Under the pieces are notes generated by a model, which saw nothing but the letters and a program-made list of their open reading frames with translations, was not told the origin of the DNA and did not search any database. Below are positions 16,510-25,441 of a DNA stretch of 36,196 nucleotides, in pieces. The position numbers and the translations under genes were made by a program. The DNA is taken from positions 8,224 to 44,419 of the forward strand of contig JAOZTH010000002.1 in the NCBI GenBank assembly GCA_029939245.1. The letters run 5' to 3'. Position 1 is the stretch's first letter; each line of letters opens with the position of its first letter. Source of the stretch: Arcobacteraceae bacterium. Lineage in GTDB: Bacteria > Campylobacterota > Campylobacteria > Campylobacterales > Arcobacteraceae.

Positions 16510-17627
16510 AACAACAATCCACTTAGTATTTGAGAGATAAGATCAAACGAAAGATATGCTCCAAATAATATAAATATGAGAGCAACAATACTTTGTGGTA
16601 TAGAAAATATCAACAACTTATATATTGCATTTTGTCTACCATACATATAACTTATCAAATCACATTTGATAATATAAATATATAATACAGTCCAGCTTAA
16701 TGCAACCATATAAAATATATCTGTTCTGCTAAATAAAATAGATAAAATATTTAAATGTAAAAATTGACCTCCATCTTTGTAAAATGAATTTATAAGTATG
16801 TTTGTGGCGATAAATAAAGCAACTATTGTCAATGCTGTGGTTTTAAATTGTGTTAGTAAAGTATCTCTTTTTATTCGTTTGTTTATCGTTGATTGTAGAT
16901 TGTCTTTTATATTATCTGCAATTTTTAAACTATTACATGAGCTTTTAATTTTAAATAAAAGAACAAATGTCTTCATATATGATATATATCCAGCAACATC
17001 ATCTATTGATATATTTTGATATAATTTAGTTTTGCAACCTTTTAAAAATTTAGCATTTCTTTCTATAAGCTTGATATGCGTTAGCATGTTGCCTAATATC
17101 TTTTGTGGTTTAAAGCTTTTGTGTGTTATTTTTATAGCGATATCAATCTTTTGCTTGTGATTGTCTCCATGGACAATTGACTTCAATATCACAAAAATTG
17201 ATTGTTTTATAGTTTTTATATTATCTATTTGAAATTTTTTGTCTATATTGTCTATATTTGTAAACTTAAACCTTGTTTTGCCATCTGTATGTATTTTAAA
17301 TGTGACAAGATATTGGATACTGTTTTTATATAGCAAATCAATAGTGCCATTTATTGAATTTTTCTTTTTGGTTAGTTTTATTTTTAAATCTGGAAAATGC
17401 TCTTTTTCTTTGTTTATGATTTTATTATATAGTCGTGAGAAATAGGACGAATCAGACAATATTTGTATCTCTTTTGACGAAATATGCTTTGTGTTGGTTT
17501 TTTCATCGTAAATGTAAGTAAATTTAGAATAATTTCTTTTTATGCTTTTTTTGTCTATAAAGTCAAAATTGATATAGCCTAGATTTGTAGGTATCCACCC
17601 ATACCATTTGTTATGCAAGCAGACCAA
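16503..17627 (-). CDS. Hypothetical protein, soluble Lys-rich N-terminal half and C-terminal transmembrane segments
   Basis: 374 aa ORF; overlaps neighbours on both sides on the same strand; hydrophobic C-terminal third; TTG start. Confidence 0.7.
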   Translation of the reverse strand: MVCLHNKWYGWIPTNLGYINFDFIDKKSIKRNYSKFTYIYDEKTNTKHISSKEIQILSDSSYFSRLYNKIINKEKEHFPDLKIKLTKKKNSINGTIDLLYKNSIQYLVTFKIHTDGKTRFKFTNIDNIDKKFQIDNIKTIKQSIFVILKSIVHGDNHKQKIDIAIKITHKSFKPQKILGNMLTHIKLIERNAKFLKGCKTKLYQNISIDDVAGYISYMKTFVLLFKIKSSCNSLKIADNIKDNLQSTINKRIKRDTLLTQFKTTALTIVALFIATNILINSFYKDGGQFLHLNILSILFSRTDIFYMVALSWTVLYIYIIKCDLISYMYGRQNAIYKLLIFSIPQSIVALIFILFGAYLSFDLISQILSGLLFW

Positions 17628-17874
17628 TATCGCAAAGTTCTGCTTGTCTTATAAACTTTTTTTGCTTTGTTTTTCTGTTTTCTATAAGGGCAATACCTTC
17701 TGTATAAACTCTACCTTGTGAGCTCCAGCCTTTTGGCTTTTCGTTATATTTAAATAAATATCTATCTGCTTCTGCTTTCATGAAACTATCATCACTATTT
17801 ATCATAAATTCTATCAATAGATAGCACCCTATGATTATAAAAAATATACCTATTAGACTCATCAACATCTGCAT
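17611..17874 (-). CDS. Small membrane-anchored hypothetical protein
   Basis: 87 aa ORF, N-terminal MSLIGIFFIIIGCYLLIEF transmembrane segment, then hydrophilic tail. Confidence 0.7.
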   Translation of the reverse strand: MQMLMSLIGIFFIIIGCYLLIEFMINSDDSFMKAEADRYLFKYNEKPKGWSSQGRVYTEGIALIENRKTKQKKFIRQAELCDIGLLA

Positions 17875-17919
17875 CTCCTAAAAAACTTCATCATTATACT
17901 AAAAATTTCTTAAGTCAGC

Positions 17920-18504
17920 TCAATCTTTTGATATTTTGCCGAGATTTATATATTCTCGGATTTTTCTAGCGATGGTCTCTTTGTCTAGCGAAGCATCTAG
18001 GATTATATGGTCTATACCCAATATTTTTATGGCTTTTGATATATTTTCCTGAATTTGTAGCAGATATTCCACTCCTCGTTGTTCTATCCTGTCATGGGAT
18101 TTTTCGCCCAGTCTTTTTTGTAGTTCATCTTTGCTTAACTTTAGAAATATTACTTTTGTAGGCAACAGCCCATCACAGCTAAGCTTGTTTAGTTGGACCG
18201 CTTTTTCTATATCTATATCGACAGCATATGCTATGCCACTTATGAGCGATCTGTCTGTGATGATTATCTCATTTTTGAGTTGTTTTAGGTCGTGTATATG
18301 CTCTGCTCTATCGCTCAAAAACAGAAAAAATTCAGCATAGCTAGAGTTGATATGCTCGTGTAGTAGTATATCTCGTATGCTCTTGCCTAGTTTTGTGCCG
18401 CCGGGTTCTTGGGTGAAATATGCTTGTGGGTATCTCTGCTTTAACATATCTATCTGTGTAGATTTACCAGAAGTATCAACTCCCTCTATGGCGATGTATC
18501 GCAT
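17920..18504 (-). CDS. tmk: Thymidylate kinase
   Basis: MRYIAIEGVDTSGKSTQIDML, FTQEPGGTKLGKSIRDILL, DRSLISGIAY. Confidence 0.96.
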   Translation of the reverse strand: MRYIAIEGVDTSGKSTQIDMLKQRYPQAYFTQEPGGTKLGKSIRDILLHEHINSSYAEFFLFLSDRAEHIHDLKQLKNEIIITDRSLISGIAYAVDIDIEKAVQLNKLSCDGLLPTKVIFLKLSKDELQKRLGEKSHDRIEQRGVEYLLQIQENISKAIKILGIDHIILDASLDKETIARKIREYINLGKISKD

Positions 18505-18964
18505 AAATATCCTTTGATATCTCTTTGGGAACTAGGTGTTCGAACTTACCATCAAACCGTATAAGCTCTCTTATGATAGATGAGCTTATAAAAACATTTT
18601 GAACTTTTGGCATGAAAAACAGAGTCTGTAAATCCTTGTTTAGAGAGTTGTTTGCATATCCCATCTGAAACTCGTATTCAAAATCACTCACCGCCCGAAG
18701 CCCTCGTATTATATGCGAGATACCCAGTGACGACGCTAAATCTACTAGCAGATTGTCAAATGCCACTACTTTGATATTTGGCAGACTCTGTAGAGCATTT
18801 TTCGCCATCTTGACTCTGTCATCTATGTCAAACATAGGGTGTTTGTTTTGACTGACTGCCACAGCGACCACAACTTCATCAAACACCGTGAGTGATGCTT
18901 TGATGATATCTATATGTCCTATAGTTATAGGGTCAAATGTGCCACTATATAGAGCTTTTCTCAT
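18476..18964 (-). CDS. coaD: Pantetheine-phosphate adenylyltransferase
   Basis: ALYSGTFDPITIGHIDIIKAS, IIRGLRAVSDFEYEFQMGYAN. Confidence 0.97.
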   Translation of the reverse strand: MRKALYSGTFDPITIGHIDIIKASLTVFDEVVVAVAVSQNKHPMFDIDDRVKMAKNALQSLPNIKVVAFDNLLVDLASSLGISHIIRGLRAVSDFEYEFQMGYANNSLNKDLQTLFFMPKVQNVFISSSIIRELIRFDGKFEHLVPKEISKDIYAIHRHRGS

Positions 18965-18968
18965 ACTG

Positions 18969-19940
18969 CTATATAGTGCCTTGTTCGAACTGGGCTCTCA
19001 ATCTATCTTTTTCTTGTTGTTGTTTGAGTTTCATCGCTAGCATTTTTTTGTAGTTTGTTATAGAGAAGTTAAGTTGTATCAATATAGCAGAAGCTACAAA
19101 TATAGAAGAGTAAGTCCCTACGATGATACCTACAAGCAAAGTAAAGCTAAAGCCACTGATGATCTCGCCACCAAACATATATAGGGTAAATACCACGAAA
19201 AATGTAGTCAGCGATGTGAGTGTAGTCCTAGTAAGTGTCCTAGACACACTGTCGTTTATCACTACATCTAGCTTGTCTGTCTTCGCTCCTGCTATACCCT
19301 CTCGTATCCTATCAAATACTATGATAGTATCATTGAGAGAGTATCCTAGTATCGTAAGTATGGCTGCTAATATGTCTAGATTGACATCTATAGCAAACAG
19401 CGATAGAGCTCCCATAGCTATAGATATATCATGCACCAAAGCTACCACCGAAGCTAAAGCAAATCGCCACTGAAATCGCCACGAAACATACAAAAGTATG
19501 ACAAATATAGACAACACTATAGCCATGATACCTTTGTTTCGTAGCTCTCCGCCTACCTTTGGTCCTACCATATCTACTTTTCGTATCTCAAACTTTCCTG
19601 TGTCAGTTAAAGCTTTGGATACTTCGTCTCCTATGTCGTTTGATATATTTTTGGTGCTTGTAGGTATCTTTATAGAGACCTCGTCATTTGCTCCAAAATA
19701 GGACACGATAGTGCCGTCAAACTGACTATGTTCTCTCAGTTTCGCTCGTATCTTATCTATAGGAGCATCGCTAGTATATTTGACTTGGACTGTAGTGCCA
19801 CCTGTGAAGTCTATACCAAAGTTCAAGCCCTTTGTAGACAACAAAACAAGCGAACCAATCACCAGCACCAAAGATATCGACAACGACAACTTTCTTTTTC
19901 CCATAAAGTCATAACTTTTGTATTTTTTAAAAAATTCCAT
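18969..19940 (-). CDS. secF: Protein translocase subunit SecF
   Basis: GLNFGIDFTGGTTVQVKY, LGYSLNDTIIVFDRIRE, SRTLTRTTLTSLTTF; ATG in TAATG overlap with secD stop. Confidence 0.96.
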   Translation of the reverse strand: MEFFKKYKSYDFMGKRKLSLSISLVLVIGSLVLLSTKGLNFGIDFTGGTTVQVKYTSDAPIDKIRAKLREHSQFDGTIVSYFGANDEVSIKIPTSTKNISNDIGDEVSKALTDTGKFEIRKVDMVGPKVGGELRNKGIMAIVLSIFVILLYVSWRFQWRFALASVVALVHDISIAMGALSLFAIDVNLDILAAILTILGYSLNDTIIVFDRIREGIAGAKTDKLDVVINDSVSRTLTRTTLTSLTTFFVVFTLYMFGGEIISGFSFTLLVGIIVGTYSSIFVASAILIQLNFSITNYKKMLAMKLKQQQEKDRLRAQFEQGTI

Positions 19941-21508
19941 TATTTTATCCCGAACCATTTTCTTAAATTGTTTGCTTTTGCCATATTTGGCATGAGAGTA
20001 TGATATATCCCATGAGTGCCTAGTATAGCTGTGAGCATAGAAGCTAATATACCTATAGATATAGTTACCGCAAACCCTTTGATAGGTCCTGTGCCATATA
20101 CATATAGTATCACTGCTACTAGCAAGGTGGTTATATTGGCATCGAGTATAGCACTCATGGCATTGTTGTAGCCGTGAGTTATACTATACGATATAGAGTT
20201 GCCTGTCTTTAGCAATTCTCTCACCCTCTCGTTTATGATAACATTGGCATCTACTGCCATACCCACCGTCAGCACGATACCAGCCATACCTGGCAGTGTC
20301 AAAGTCGCCCCAAACATAGCCATGACCGCTATGATTATAAATATATTTGCTATAAGTGCCACATTTGCTATGATACCTGCATATCCATAATAGACCACCA
20401 TAAACACGATGACTAGCATAAACCCTACTAGCAGTGCTAGTATAGATGACCGGACACTATCAGCACCTAGACTAGGTCCTACACTTCGTTTCTCTAGCAA
20501 CACCACAGGAGCCTGCAAAGCTCCGCTTCGCAAAGCTATAGCTACATTGCCAGCTTCATGGACTGTAAATCCGCCGCTTATCTGTCCGCTACCGCCACCT
20601 ATTCGCTCTCGTATTACAGGAGCAGAATATACCAAGCCGTCTAACACGACAGCCAGTCTCACGCCTACATTTTTGCCAGTAAAGTCTCCAAATATCCTAG
20701 CACCTGTGGCATCTAGCTTGAAGTTTATGATGGGTTGGTTGTTTTGGTCAAATGCTACAGAAGCATCGGTGATCTGTGAGCCAGTAAGCAAAGGTATAGC
20801 TTTTAGGAGATATTTTGTCTCGTTGCTATCTGATGATGGCAATATCACATCGCCATAATTTTTGACATCCTCTTGCGATATAGTATATACTTGGTCAGCT
20901 CTTTGTTCATCTACAGTCATCATCTCTAGCTGTGCTGGTTTGGCTATAAGTTCTCTAGCTCTTTGTTCCTCTTCAACTGTCTTGATACCGGGCAGTCCTA
21001 CAGATATATCAGTAGGACCTTGTCTAGTGACCGATGGTTCTGCTAGTCCGAACTGATCCAGACGATTTCGTATCGTCTCTACCACTTGCGAGACAGCTTT
21101 GTCTTTGATACTTGCTTGCTCTATCTCATCTATAGTTATCTTGTATCGCAGGTCGTCGTCTTTGACAAACTTCAACCCAGCATTTGCACTCAACATCTTT
21201 TCTATAGTCTCTATCTCATCGCTATCAAGTAGCAAAAAACCGAAACTATAGTCCTCTATGATAAGCTCCTCTATAAGTATAGAGCTATCATCGGCAAAAT
21301 ACTTGACAGAGGATGCTATGGACTTGATCTTCGACACCACTGCCTTGTCTGTCTGGACTCCTAGTAGCATATGCAAGCCACCTTGCAAGTCTAGTCCTAG
21401 CGATATCTTTTTGCCTCCGCTTGTCTGTAGAAATGATGGCAAAGAAAATGCCACAGCTCCTATCAAGGCTATAGCAAATATGACTATACGATAATTTATC
21501 CTATTCAT
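19940..21508 (-). CDS. secD: Protein translocase subunit SecD
   Basis: KISLGLDLQGGLHMLLGV, GMAVDANVIINERVRE. Confidence 0.97.
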   Translation of the reverse strand: MNRINYRIVIFAIALIGAVAFSLPSFLQTSGGKKISLGLDLQGGLHMLLGVQTDKAVVSKIKSIASSVKYFADDSSILIEELIIEDYSFGFLLLDSDEIETIEKMLSANAGLKFVKDDDLRYKITIDEIEQASIKDKAVSQVVETIRNRLDQFGLAEPSVTRQGPTDISVGLPGIKTVEEEQRARELIAKPAQLEMMTVDEQRADQVYTISQEDVKNYGDVILPSSDSNETKYLLKAIPLLTGSQITDASVAFDQNNQPIINFKLDATGARIFGDFTGKNVGVRLAVVLDGLVYSAPVIRERIGGGSGQISGGFTVHEAGNVAIALRSGALQAPVVLLEKRSVGPSLGADSVRSSILALLVGFMLVIVFMVVYYGYAGIIANVALIANIFIIIAVMAMFGATLTLPGMAGIVLTVGMAVDANVIINERVRELLKTGNSISYSITHGYNNAMSAILDANITTLLVAVILYVYGTGPIKGFAVTISIGILASMLTAILGTHGIYHTLMPNMAKANNLRKWFGIK

Positions 21509-21780
21509 TTGGCTATTTTAGATGCGATATAATCCACTGCTACTTTCATCTTTGATCCGTCCATATTTTTCACTTCATAAAAATTGTCAGTAATCTTGGT
21601 CAATGTCACTATGACTCCGCCATTTATCACTACTTCGTCGCCTATCTTTAGATCTGCTACCATCTGTTTGTGCTCTTTTGCTTGTCTTTGCTGTGGTCTT
21701 ATAATAAGAAAATAAAATATAGCAAACAATGCCACCAACGGCAACAACGACCCCAATAAATTTCCGCTCCCTGCTTCCAT
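21505..21780 (-). CDS. yajC: Preprotein translocase subunit YajC
   Basis: LLPLVALFAIFYFLIIRPQQRQAKEHKQMVADLKIGDEVVINGGV. Confidence 0.96.
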   Translation of the reverse strand: MEAGSGNLLGSLLPLVALFAIFYFLIIRPQQRQAKEHKQMVADLKIGDEVVINGGVIVTLTKITDNFYEVKNMDGSKMKVAVDYIASKIAK

Positions 21781-21799
21781 AAATATCCTTTTTTTGGTT

Positions 21800-21819
21800 A
21801 TTATATCAAAATTAACTTA
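21800..21819 (-). promoter_or_regulatory. Putative sigma70-type promoter for yajC-secDF operon
   Basis: Reverse strand TAAGTTAATTTTGATATAAT. Confidence 0.6.
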
Positions 21820-21837
21820 TATATGATACAATAAGTT
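21813..21837 (+). promoter_or_regulatory. Putative promoter of lnt, apparently leaderless
   Basis: AACTTATATATGATACAATAAGTT-ATG: TACAAT -10 element (21827..21832) only 5 nt from the ATG; no SD. Confidence 0.5.
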
Positions 21838-23022
21838 ATGAATTTACTAAAATCTTTTTTTGTCGCTTCTGTTTTTTCGTCGTCAATATACCTAGAACAC
21901 TATGGTTTGGGCTACTTGTGGCTAAACAGTCTAATAGGTATAGTCGCTATATATTTGATACTTATTCAGACAAGGCGAGAGCTGTTTTGGGTGGGATTTT
22001 TCGCAGGACTTCTGTGGTTTTGGTGGATATTTTATAGTTTCGAGCATTATGGTGTGCTTTATCTATCGTTTGTAGTTATCGCTGTCGTAGGGCTGATATA
22101 TGGAACCATATTTTTCATCGTAGGAGTATCACGAAACACCTACATAAGAGCTGGACTGTTTAGTGGCTTGTATTTTTTGTCTGTGCTTGGGTTTAACTGG
22201 TTTAAACCACAAGCGATATTTGCAAATAGTTATTTTGATATATCGTTTGTAGCATTTGCTATCATATTAGCTAGTTTGTCGCTAGTTATAGACAGGCGAA
22301 ACATAGCATATTTGTTGCTACTGGTTTTTGCTTTGGATTTTTCACAGCAAAAGATACCGCCCCCAAATATGAAAATATATATGCCTCAATACCACACCGC
22401 CCAAGAGGACAAATGGCGAAAGTCATACAGAAAAACTTTGATAAACGAAAACAAACAAAACATAGAATATGCCATAGATATGGGCTATGACCTAGTGATA
22501 CTTCCAGAGACTACATTTCCACTGGCTCTCAATAAAAATGAAAAACTGCTAAACTATCTAAAAGACAAAAGTAAAGATATAGCCATAATAACAGGTGGTT
22601 TGGAGCTAGATGAACGGCGACACTACAATACATCCTATTTTTTCCATCGTCAAAAACTTCGTATCGCTAGAAAGCTAGTGTTGGTGCCGTTTGGCGAAGC
22701 TGTGCCGTTGCCAGCCATGATGCGAGACTGGATAAATGACGAGTTTTACAACGGAGCTAGTGACTACAAAGTAGCGAAACACCCTACGACATTTGACATA
22801 GATGGGACAAAATTTCGCAATGCCATCTGCTACGAAGCCACGACCGATGAGATATTTGCCGACATAGACACATCATATATGATAGTGCTGTCCAACAATG
22901 CTTGGTTTGTGCCATCTATAGAACCAGTTTTACAAAATATACTATTGAGATACTATGCTAGAAAATACGATATGCTAGTGTATCATAGCTCAAACAGCTC
23001 ACCAAATAGTGTCATAGATTAG
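21838..23022 (+). CDS. lnt: Apolipoprotein N-acyltransferase
   Basis: ILPETTFPL, GGLELDERRHYNTSYFF, LVPFGEAVP, NAICYEATTDEIF, VLSNNAWF, nitrilase-like domain with N-terminal TM region. Confidence 0.88.
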   Translation: MNLLKSFFVASVFSSSIYLEHYGLGYLWLNSLIGIVAIYLILIQTRRELFWVGFFAGLLWFWWIFYSFEHYGVLYLSFVVIAVVGLIYGTIFFIVGVSRNTYIRAGLFSGLYFLSVLGFNWFKPQAIFANSYFDISFVAFAIILASLSLVIDRRNIAYLLLLVFALDFSQQKIPPPNMKIYMPQYHTAQEDKWRKSYRKTLINENKQNIEYAIDMGYDLVILPETTFPLALNKNEKLLNYLKDKSKDIAIITGGLELDERRHYNTSYFFHRQKLRIARKLVLVPFGEAVPLPAMMRDWINDEFYNGASDYKVAKHPTTFDIDGTKFRNAICYEATTDEIFADIDTSYMIVLSNNAWFVPSIEPVLQNILLRYYARKYDMLVYHSSNSSPNSVID

Positions 23023-23059
23023 CGATTTTTGTATTATAAGCGAAAAGCAAGTGCGATAA

Positions 23060-23280
23060 CTATATATTTCTCATAAATTCACCTATATCTAACTTACTAA
23101 AAGCAAAAACCTTGTGTCCCAAATCCTTGAAGCTAGCATATACATGATACAGCTCTTTATACTTCTCTTTTCTCTTCGTTTTGAAATATCGCAAGATTTG
23201 CGATAGTTGAGTATCTTTTTAGTTTTTTCTTTGTTATATCGTTGTCCTAACTTGACTTTGGTGGTCATGCTTTGTGGCAC
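23060..23280 (-). pseudogene. Degraded, frameshifted coding remnant of unknown family
   Basis: Two abutting frames: KVKLGQRYNKEKTKK.. then after a frameshift near 23219 DTQLSQILRYFKTKRKEKYKELYHVYASFKDLGHKVFAFSKLDIGEFMRNI*. Confidence 0.45.
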
Positions 23281-23319
23281 CAGCTAAATACCAGTGTGAG
23301 AAAAAGAGAAGCTAAAAAT

Positions 23320-24240
23320 TTATAATACCCTAGCTTTGATATAAGCTCTCTTTGGAGCAGGGTAGCCTTCCAGGGTCAAGTTGTGGTCATCTGGGTTTAG
23401 GAAGTTTGCCAAACTTTGATCAAATGTCCATCTAGTCGCTCGCTGTTCGTGTGTAGTCGTCTGTGAGATATTTAGCACCTCTATATCTATAAATCCAGCA
23501 CGACCTAGCCAGTTGGTCAATGCTTTGATGGTAGGTATGAAATATATATTTGGTATCATAGCATATCTGCTCTGCGGTGTCAGGCACATATCGCCATCTC
23601 CATCTATGATAAATGTATCCAATATGACTTCGCCTCGTGGAAGCAGAGCATTTTTCAGTTGTTTTAGTGTGCCTATAGGGTCAGCTCTGTGATACAAAAC
23701 TCCTAGCATAAATATCGTATCAAATTTGTGGTCATAGAGTTGTAGATGTTCTACTCCTAGTAGCTCAAACTTTATGTCGCTTTTGATAAAGTGGTTCATC
23801 ATATCAAACTGGAGTTTGCACAAAGCCGATGGGTCAAACCCTACGAGTTTGCGAGGTTTGTCGCTGGTCATCTTGAACATATAGTAGCCATTGTTGCACC
23901 CTATATCTGCTACGACTTTATCTTTGAGGTCGAAGTGTGGTCTCAATATGTCGTATTTGATATAACTTCGCCACTCTGTCTGGATATCTATATCAAATAT
24001 CTCAAACGGACCTTTCCTCCACGGTATCAGTAGAGCTAGAGCCTTTTGGATAGTTTGTATATCTTGTGTAGATATATCTTGTGCGGTTTGTATCTGGACT
24101 GTGTCGCCTAGAGATACTTTTATATCTTGTATCTCTAGCTTCTTGACCTTTTGCACCGCTTCATATATAGGTCGGATATTTTTCCAGCTATAGGCTTTGT
24201 TTTTCTTTGCTTTTATCGTCTCTATGTTGTTGTTATTCAT
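23320..24240 (-). CDS. cmoB: tRNA U34 carboxymethyltransferase CmoB
   Basis: KGPFEIFDIDIQTEWRSYIKYDIL, VADIGCNNGYYMFKM, FMLGVLYHRADPIGTLKQLK, RTTHEQRATRWT-like C-terminus. Confidence 0.95.
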   Translation of the reverse strand: MNNNNIETIKAKKNKAYSWKNIRPIYEAVQKVKKLEIQDIKVSLGDTVQIQTAQDISTQDIQTIQKALALLIPWRKGPFEIFDIDIQTEWRSYIKYDILRPHFDLKDKVVADIGCNNGYYMFKMTSDKPRKLVGFDPSALCKLQFDMMNHFIKSDIKFELLGVEHLQLYDHKFDTIFMLGVLYHRADPIGTLKQLKNALLPRGEVILDTFIIDGDGDMCLTPQSRYAMIPNIYFIPTIKALTNWLGRAGFIDIEVLNISQTTTHEQRATRWTFDQSLANFLNPDDHNLTLEGYPAPKRAYIKARVL

Positions 24241-25441
24241 TTTTAAGTATGTCTATGATATCTAAGTTACCAGCTCTCATAGATGGATACAAAGCAGACA
24301 GATACACTACTATAGATGACCCAAAAAGTATGATAGCCAGATCAGTGTTGGATAGATCTAGTGGTAGCTTGGTAGTGCCATATACATCGGCAGGTAGTGA
24401 TATAATATCATAATTTTCTAGCAGATACATACCACCAAAACCTAGAGCCGTGCCTATCAATATACCGCCAAAACCTATGATAGTGCCAAGTCGTAGAAAT
24501 ATAGTCTTGATCTCTTTTTTGCTAGCACCTTGACTTATGAGTAGTGCTATCTCTTTTCGCCTACTCATCACCGTCATGAGAAGTGAGCTTATAATATTTA
24601 GCGATGCTATGAGGACTATGAGCATGAGCACCACTAGTAGTGCCTTTTTTTCCATCTCCATAGCTGAAAACAGATTGCCGTTTTGTTGCCACCAGCCTAC
24701 TACTCCGACTCCTTGGTCTTTGAAGTCTTTGAGTATGATTTTCTTGTCTTTAAATGGTGTCTTGCTATATACATGTATGCCATCATATGTGTTGTCAATC
24801 TTACCTAGCACCAACCGCAAGGCATCTATGGTCACATATATATAGGCATTGTCATATGCATTTAGTCCAGATTTGAAGCTTTTTATATGGCGAAATCGTT
24901 TGACCTTTGGCATCTGTGATAGTCCAGTAGGCGAGACGGTAGAAAAGAAAAACACTATCTTTTCATTTTTGTCAAATATGCCCAAACTCTCTTCTATACC
25001 TTTGCCTACGATAGTATCAAACTTTTTCACTCTTTGGTTTTTGACTGCTTTGGCAAATATCTTGTTGATCTTTTTCTCTTTTTGCATATCTACCGCATAT
25101 ACGATACCGCCACTCATCTTGTCGCCATTTTGCAAGATAGCTTGAGTTTTGAGATATGGTGAAAACTTGAGTTTGGGATATCTCTTTTCCAATTTTTGTA
25201 GCAATTTTTTGTCTACTGTGCCATCGATTACAGGATAGATAGTCAGCGGATAGTTCATAGTAAACAGCTTTTTGGCAAACTCTTTTGCAGTGCCGTTCAT
25301 GATAGCCATAGAGATGATAAGCACCATCACCCCTACACTCACCCCTACAAAAGCCAGTATGGCACTGATACTTATATATGGATTTGTCTTGTCCCATTTT
25401 AGGTATTTTTTGACTATGAAGTTTACAAGGCGGTTGTTCAT
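24233..25441 (-). CDS. ABC transporter permease, LolC/LolE (FtsX-like) family
   Basis: [80 protein letters not shown] coupling to secA. Confidence 0.88.
   Translation of the reverse strand: MNNRLVNFIVKKYLKWDKTNPYISISAILAFVGVSVGVMVLIISMAIMNGTAKEFAKKLFTMNYPLTIYPVIDGTVDKKLLQKLEKRYPKLKFSPYLKTQAILQNGDKMSGGIVYAVDMQKEKKINKIFAKAVKNQRVKKFDTIVGKGIEESLGIFDKNEKIVFFFSTVSPTGLSQMPKVKRFRHIKSFKSGLNAYDNAYIYVTIDALRLVLGKIDNTYDGIHVYSKTPFKDKKIILKDFKDQGVGVVGWWQQNGNLFSAMEMEKKALLVVLMLIVLIASLNIISSLLMTVMSRRKEIALLISQGASKKEIKTIFLRLGTIIGFGGILIGTALGFGGMYLLENYDIISLPADVYGTTKLPLDLSNTDLAIILFGSSIVVYLSALYPSMRAGNLDIIDILKNE

Noticed and set aside
19123-21494. Multiple + strand ORFs across secD/secF
   Set aside because: Antisense shadows of secD/secF, low-complexity composition.
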